Positions 63,135 to 64,000 of a stretch of DNA of 64,000 bases are shown here, piece after piece (positions within the stretch are counted from its first letter, which is position 1; each line of letters starts with the position of its first letter). This DNA comes from Chromatiales bacterium (lineage in GTDB: Bacteria > Pseudomonadota > Gammaproteobacteria > Chromatiales > Chromatiaceae), in contig JANQLO010000036.1 in assembly GCA_028280505.1 (NCBI GenBank), forward strand, positions 1 to 64,000, in the 5' to 3' direction. A program made the position numbers and the translations under genes. The notes under the pieces were generated by a model. The model ran no database searches and was not told the origin of the DNA. It saw only the letters and a program-made list of their open reading frames with translations.

Positions 63135-64000
63135 ATGAACATACGTGTAGCTTTTGCCTGTTGCGCACTGGGCGTTCTCGTCGCGATGCAGCCTGCCGTG
63201 GCGGCGCCCGCCGACGGTGGGGTTGCCGAGTTGCGGGACATAGTGTCCGGATTATTGTCGACGATGGTGGAGCGTGGCGTGCTGACCAAGGAGGGTGCCG
63301 AGCAGTTGCTGCGCGAGGCCGGTCAATCGAGCGCGGGCGATATCGAGCCGGCGCAGGGCAGCATTCCTCTGGAGCGTGTCGCCATTGACCAGGCGGTCGA
63401 GGACATCAAGCGCGAGCGCGAGGCTTTGGAGCGCGATCTGGCGCGACTTCGCGAAGAGCGTCAATTGGTCGCCGAGCAGCTGGAACAGACCGCGGTCGAA
63501 AAAGAACTCATCCAGAATCGCCAACGCAAGGCGATCCGTGCCGAGGTAAAGCGCCAGGTCGAAGAGGCGCTGGCGCAGCAGGCCGAACGCGCCAGCGACG
63601 ATGTTCGTGTGCGTTACGTGCCGGATTTCCTGCTTGCGGACATTCGCGAGCAAGTGAAGACGGAACTCAAGGAAGAGGTGAAATCCGAGATTGTCGACGG
63701 CGTGTTCGAGAACCAGGGTGAAGAAGGCCTGCCGATTCCCGAGGTGCCGGAGTGGGTGGGGCGGACCAAGATCGGCGGCGACGTGCGGATTCGTTACCAA
63801 CACGACAGGATCGCGTCGGACAGCGGTGGTTGGTACGATTACAACACGATTAACGACAACGGCGGCTTCATTATCAATGATCGGGGAGCGGGTCTCCTCG
63901 CACGCAGGAACGAGGACCGGGATCGCCTGCGCGGCCGTTTCCGGCTCGGAATCGACGCCAAGCTCGGCTACGATTTTTCTGCGGGTGCCCGACTTTCCAC
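63135..64000 (+). CDS. Putative outer-membrane porin, N-terminal part
   Basis: ATG 63135 opens a frame that stays open to the window edge (288 codons). It has a signal peptide (VLVAMQPAVAAP), a helical oligomerisation-type segment (LRDIVSGLLSTMVERGVLTK), a long coiled coil (about residues 90-160; REALERDLARLREERQLVAE) and then barrel-like strands (KIGGDVRIRYQHDRI, RLRGRFRLGIDAKLGYDF). This is the layout of the putative-porin family with a periplasmic coiled coil. It is 20 bp after the TonB gene and probably the outer-membrane partner of this Exb/Ton system. Confidence 0.82.
   Translation, partial: MNIRVAFACCALGVLVAMQPAVAAPADGGVAELRDIVSGLLSTMVERGVLTKEGAEQLLREAGQSSAGDIEPAQGSIPLERVAIDQAVEDIKREREALERDLARLREERQLVAEQLEQTAVEKELIQNRQRKAIRAEVKRQVEEALAQQAERASDDVRVRYVPDFLLADIREQVKTELKEEVKSEIVDGVFENQGEEGLPIPEVPEWVGRTKIGGDVRIRYQHDRIASDSGGWYDYNTINDNGGFIINDRGAGLLARRNEDRDRLRGRFRLGIDAKLGYDFSAGARLS

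Overview
The window looks like a moderately GC-rich gammaproteobacterial chromosome. The support is a VPLPA-CTERM exosortase exopolysaccharide locus, TonB/ExbBD and two-partner secretion genes, a class II PyrC, and a 3' fragment of a gamma-type initiator tRNA. The exact genus cannot be read from the sequence; a Chromatiales/Thiotrichales-like sulfur or methane oxidiser is only a guess.

Positions 1-6.6 kb are a decayed integrative region. The edge of an IS3-type element interrupts a Fic gene ('mobile mystery protein B') inside its catalytic motif. Next to it is the partner HTH regulator ('mobile mystery protein A'), with four 14-bp palindromes at an exact 33-bp pitch upstream. Then come a damaged VWA-like gene, a small coiled-coil gene and a frameshifted tyrosine-integrase tail. 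A small metabolic set follows (TauE/SafE exporter, ABM monooxygenase-like, flavin PNPOx-like) with a divergent MocR/PdxR-type regulator. The segment ends at a 44-nt 3' fragment of tRNA-fMet, an attachment-site scar, abutted by the tail of a serine recombinase.

Positions 6.8-10.5 kb hold a compact unrecognised cassette: an unknown protein, an SH3-MBL (ComEC-like) hydrolase, a small unknown protein, and a four-helix membrane protein with a beta-sandwich tail. Core-type genes follow: a DUF6671-like zinc-ribbon protein, pyrC and a GGDEF-EAL c-di-GMP enzyme.

Positions 15.9-43.4 kb are the exosortase/exopolysaccharide locus. It contains one PEP-CTERM and one VPLPA-CTERM protein, and a PstS with a PhoB box. 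A long operon then encodes an export porin, an EpsL-like barrel, a chain-length protein, a BY-kinase-like ATPase with a broken P-loop, a flippase, several glycosyltransferases, a Wzy-like polymerase, a WecG/TagA transferase, a GH39-like hydrolase and a sulfotransferase. A methyltransferase lies convergently. The exosortase (XrtD-like, fused to EpsI), a WecA-like initiating transferase with an extra membrane domain, and a PrsT-like TPR lipoprotein complete the locus.

Positions 43.8-64 kb look like a surface-display module. An RHH protein is followed by a c-di-GMP-I riboswitch leading into a second VPLPA-CTERM protein and a secreted PBP-like protein. A TpsB/TpsA pair follows (TpsA 3691 aa), then an ExbB fused to DUF2341-LamG, ExbD, TonB and a porin that runs off the window. 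The co-location suggests a c-di-GMP-controlled, proton-motive-force-coupled cell-surface adhesion/biofilm system; that link is inference.
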